Part shown: positions 63,222-64,000 of the stretch, piece after piece
Numbering within the stretch: position 1 is the stretch's first letter
Layout of the letters: every line of letters starts with the position of its first letter
NCBI RefSeq assembly: GCF_010731535.1
Contig: NZ_AP022581.1
Span: 1-64,000, forward strand
Origin: Mycobacterium lacus
Lineage (GTDB): Bacteria; Actinomycetota; Actinomycetes; Mycobacteriales; Mycobacteriaceae
Direction: 5' to 3'
DNA: 64,000 bases
The notes under the pieces: generated by a model
Databases searched by the model: none
What the model saw: only the letters and a program-made list of their open reading frames with translations
Told to the model about the DNA's origin: nothing
Translations under genes and position numbers: made by a program

Positions 63222-64000
63222 CCACCCTTGGAGACCATCTCGTCACCAGGATGCGCGAGGCGGGCATCTCCGTCCTTTGCGGACTGCCGACGACCCGGCT
63301 GGACTCGCTGCTGGTGCGCGTGTCCCAGGACCCCGGATTCCGGATCGTGCTGGCACGGCACGAGGGCGGCGCCGGCTACCTCGCCGACGGGTTCGCCCGC
63401 GCGTGCGGCAGGCCGGCGGCCGTCTTCGCGGCGGGACCCGGGGCGACCAATGTGATCAGCGCCGTGGCGAACGCGTCGGTCAATCACGTCCCGATGCTCG
63501 TCCTGACGGGGGAGGTGTCCGTCGGCGAATTCGGCCTGCATTCGCAGCAGGATACGAGCCAAGACGGGCTCGGTCTGGGCGCGACGTTCCGCCGCTTGTG
63601 CCGTTGTTCGGTGTCGATCGAATCGGTCGCCAACGCGCGGACCAAGATCGACCGTGCGTTCCGCGCCTTGGCAGGCGTCCCCCGCGGACCGGTGCACATC
63701 GCCCTGCCGCGCGACCTGGTGGACGAGGCGTTGCCGGCCCACCAGCTTCCGACGTCGATGGCCGGCCCCGGGGCCGGGGGAATCCTCGCGCCGCGCGGCC
63801 CCGAGATCGCCGCAGAGGTGATCGGCCGGGTGGACCGATCCGTTGCCCCCATGCTGCTGCTGGGCAATGGCTGCCGGTTGGACGGCATCCACGAGGAGAT
63901 CGTCGCGTTTTGCGAACGTGCGGGACTTCCGTTTGCGACGACGCCGAACGGGCGGGGGATCGTCCCGGAAACGCATCCGCTGTCCCTCGGCGTGCTTGGC
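63218..64000 (+). CDS. Thiamine diphosphate-dependent enzyme, N-terminal part (runs off the window)
   Basis: The GTG at 63218 opens a frame of 261 codons with no stop before the window end. Residues 1-30 read VTTLGDHLVTRMREAGISVL. The TPP-activating Glu is Glu49 (ARHEGGAGYLADGFAR), followed by FAAGPGATNVISAVANASVN, the TPP pyrimidine-domain core of acetolactate synthases and related decarboxylases. The second half (TPP-binding GDG...NN) lies outside. It is coupled to the cupin gene. A typical member would be 530-590 residues. Substrate unknown. Confidence 0.82.
   Translation, partial: MTTLGDHLVTRMREAGISVLCGLPTTRLDSLLVRVSQDPGFRIVLARHEGGAGYLADGFARACGRPAAVFAAGPGATNVISAVANASVNHVPMLVLTGEVSVGEFGLHSQQDTSQDGLGLGATFRRLCRCSVSIESVANARTKIDRAFRALAGVPRGPVHIALPRDLVDEALPAHQLPTSMAGPGAGGILAPRGPEIAAEVIGRVDRSVAPMLLLGNGCRLDGIHEEIVAFCERAGLPFATTPNGRGIVPETHPLSLGVLG

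Overview
The window comes from a slow-growing Mycobacterium that carries PE_PGRS and PPE-MPTR genes. Coding sequence is GC-rich throughout. There is a PE_PGRS gene of about 1,390 codons, a PPE-MPTR gene, a complete mce4 operon, F420-dependent enzymes, many GTG/TTG starts and ATGA/GTGA gene overlaps. Gene order follows the M. tuberculosis segment Rv3537-Rv3479 with the opposite overall orientation. Presence of PE_PGRS argues against the M. avium complex and favours the M. kansasii/M. marinum/M. tuberculosis side of the genus. The species is not identifiable by reading alone. All Rv names below are recalled homology, not search results.

Layout. 1-9 kb: the KstR-regulated end of cholesterol ring catabolism (kstD on -, then hsaE-hsaG-hsaF, a PPE62-like gene, a DUF1214 gene, an SDR and a sulfotransferase-like gene on +). 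Almost every gene here is broken by one- or two-base indels. 9-12 kb: kshA with a small Cys/His protein, a gamma carbonic anhydrase, and a TacAT-like toxin-antitoxin pair with a frameshifted toxin. 12-22 kb: the sterol side-chain block (DUF35-ltp4-ltp3-LLM oxidoreductase on -; a second LLM oxidoreductase, cyp142 and fadD19 on +; Rv3519-like and echA19 on -), followed by a fructosamine-kinase-like gene fused translationally to fadD19. 22.9-30.3 kb: PE_PGRS debris, an amidohydrolase/IlvX-like pair and the large PE_PGRS gene. 30.4-35.5 kb: fadE26-fadE27-fadD17 on -, fdxD and a steroid SDR on +. 35.6-46.1 kb: yrbE4AB-mce4ABCDEF-mas4AB, the cholesterol importer. 46-51 kb: Rv3491-like exported protein, otsA, a 54-residue protein, PadR, DoxX, and a FetAB-like ABC pair. 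51-64 kb: crotonase, SDRs, a beta-hydroxyacid dehydrogenase, the LCP protein CpsA, two membrane-anchored proteins, a 1,048-residue patatin, a DHA2 drug exporter, and a cupin plus TPP-enzyme pair running off the right edge.

How it works together. Mce4 imports cholesterol. FadD19, FadD17, CYP142, FadE26/27, EchA19, the SDRs and Ltp3/Ltp4/DUF35 activate and shorten the side chain. KstD and KshA open the rings, and HsaE/F/G finish the ring-derived fragments. Eight KstR-type palindromes (consensus TAGAACnnGTTCTA) sit at the expected promoters. One of them lies instead between two converging gene ends.

Non-coding structure is rich: a three-copy 52-53 bp MIRU-like tandem repeat before hsaG, a related fragment inside the mce4C reading frame, five long inverted repeats in two sequence families at gene ends, and three PE_PGRS relics. 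I saw no tRNA, rRNA, CRISPR array, IS element or prophage.
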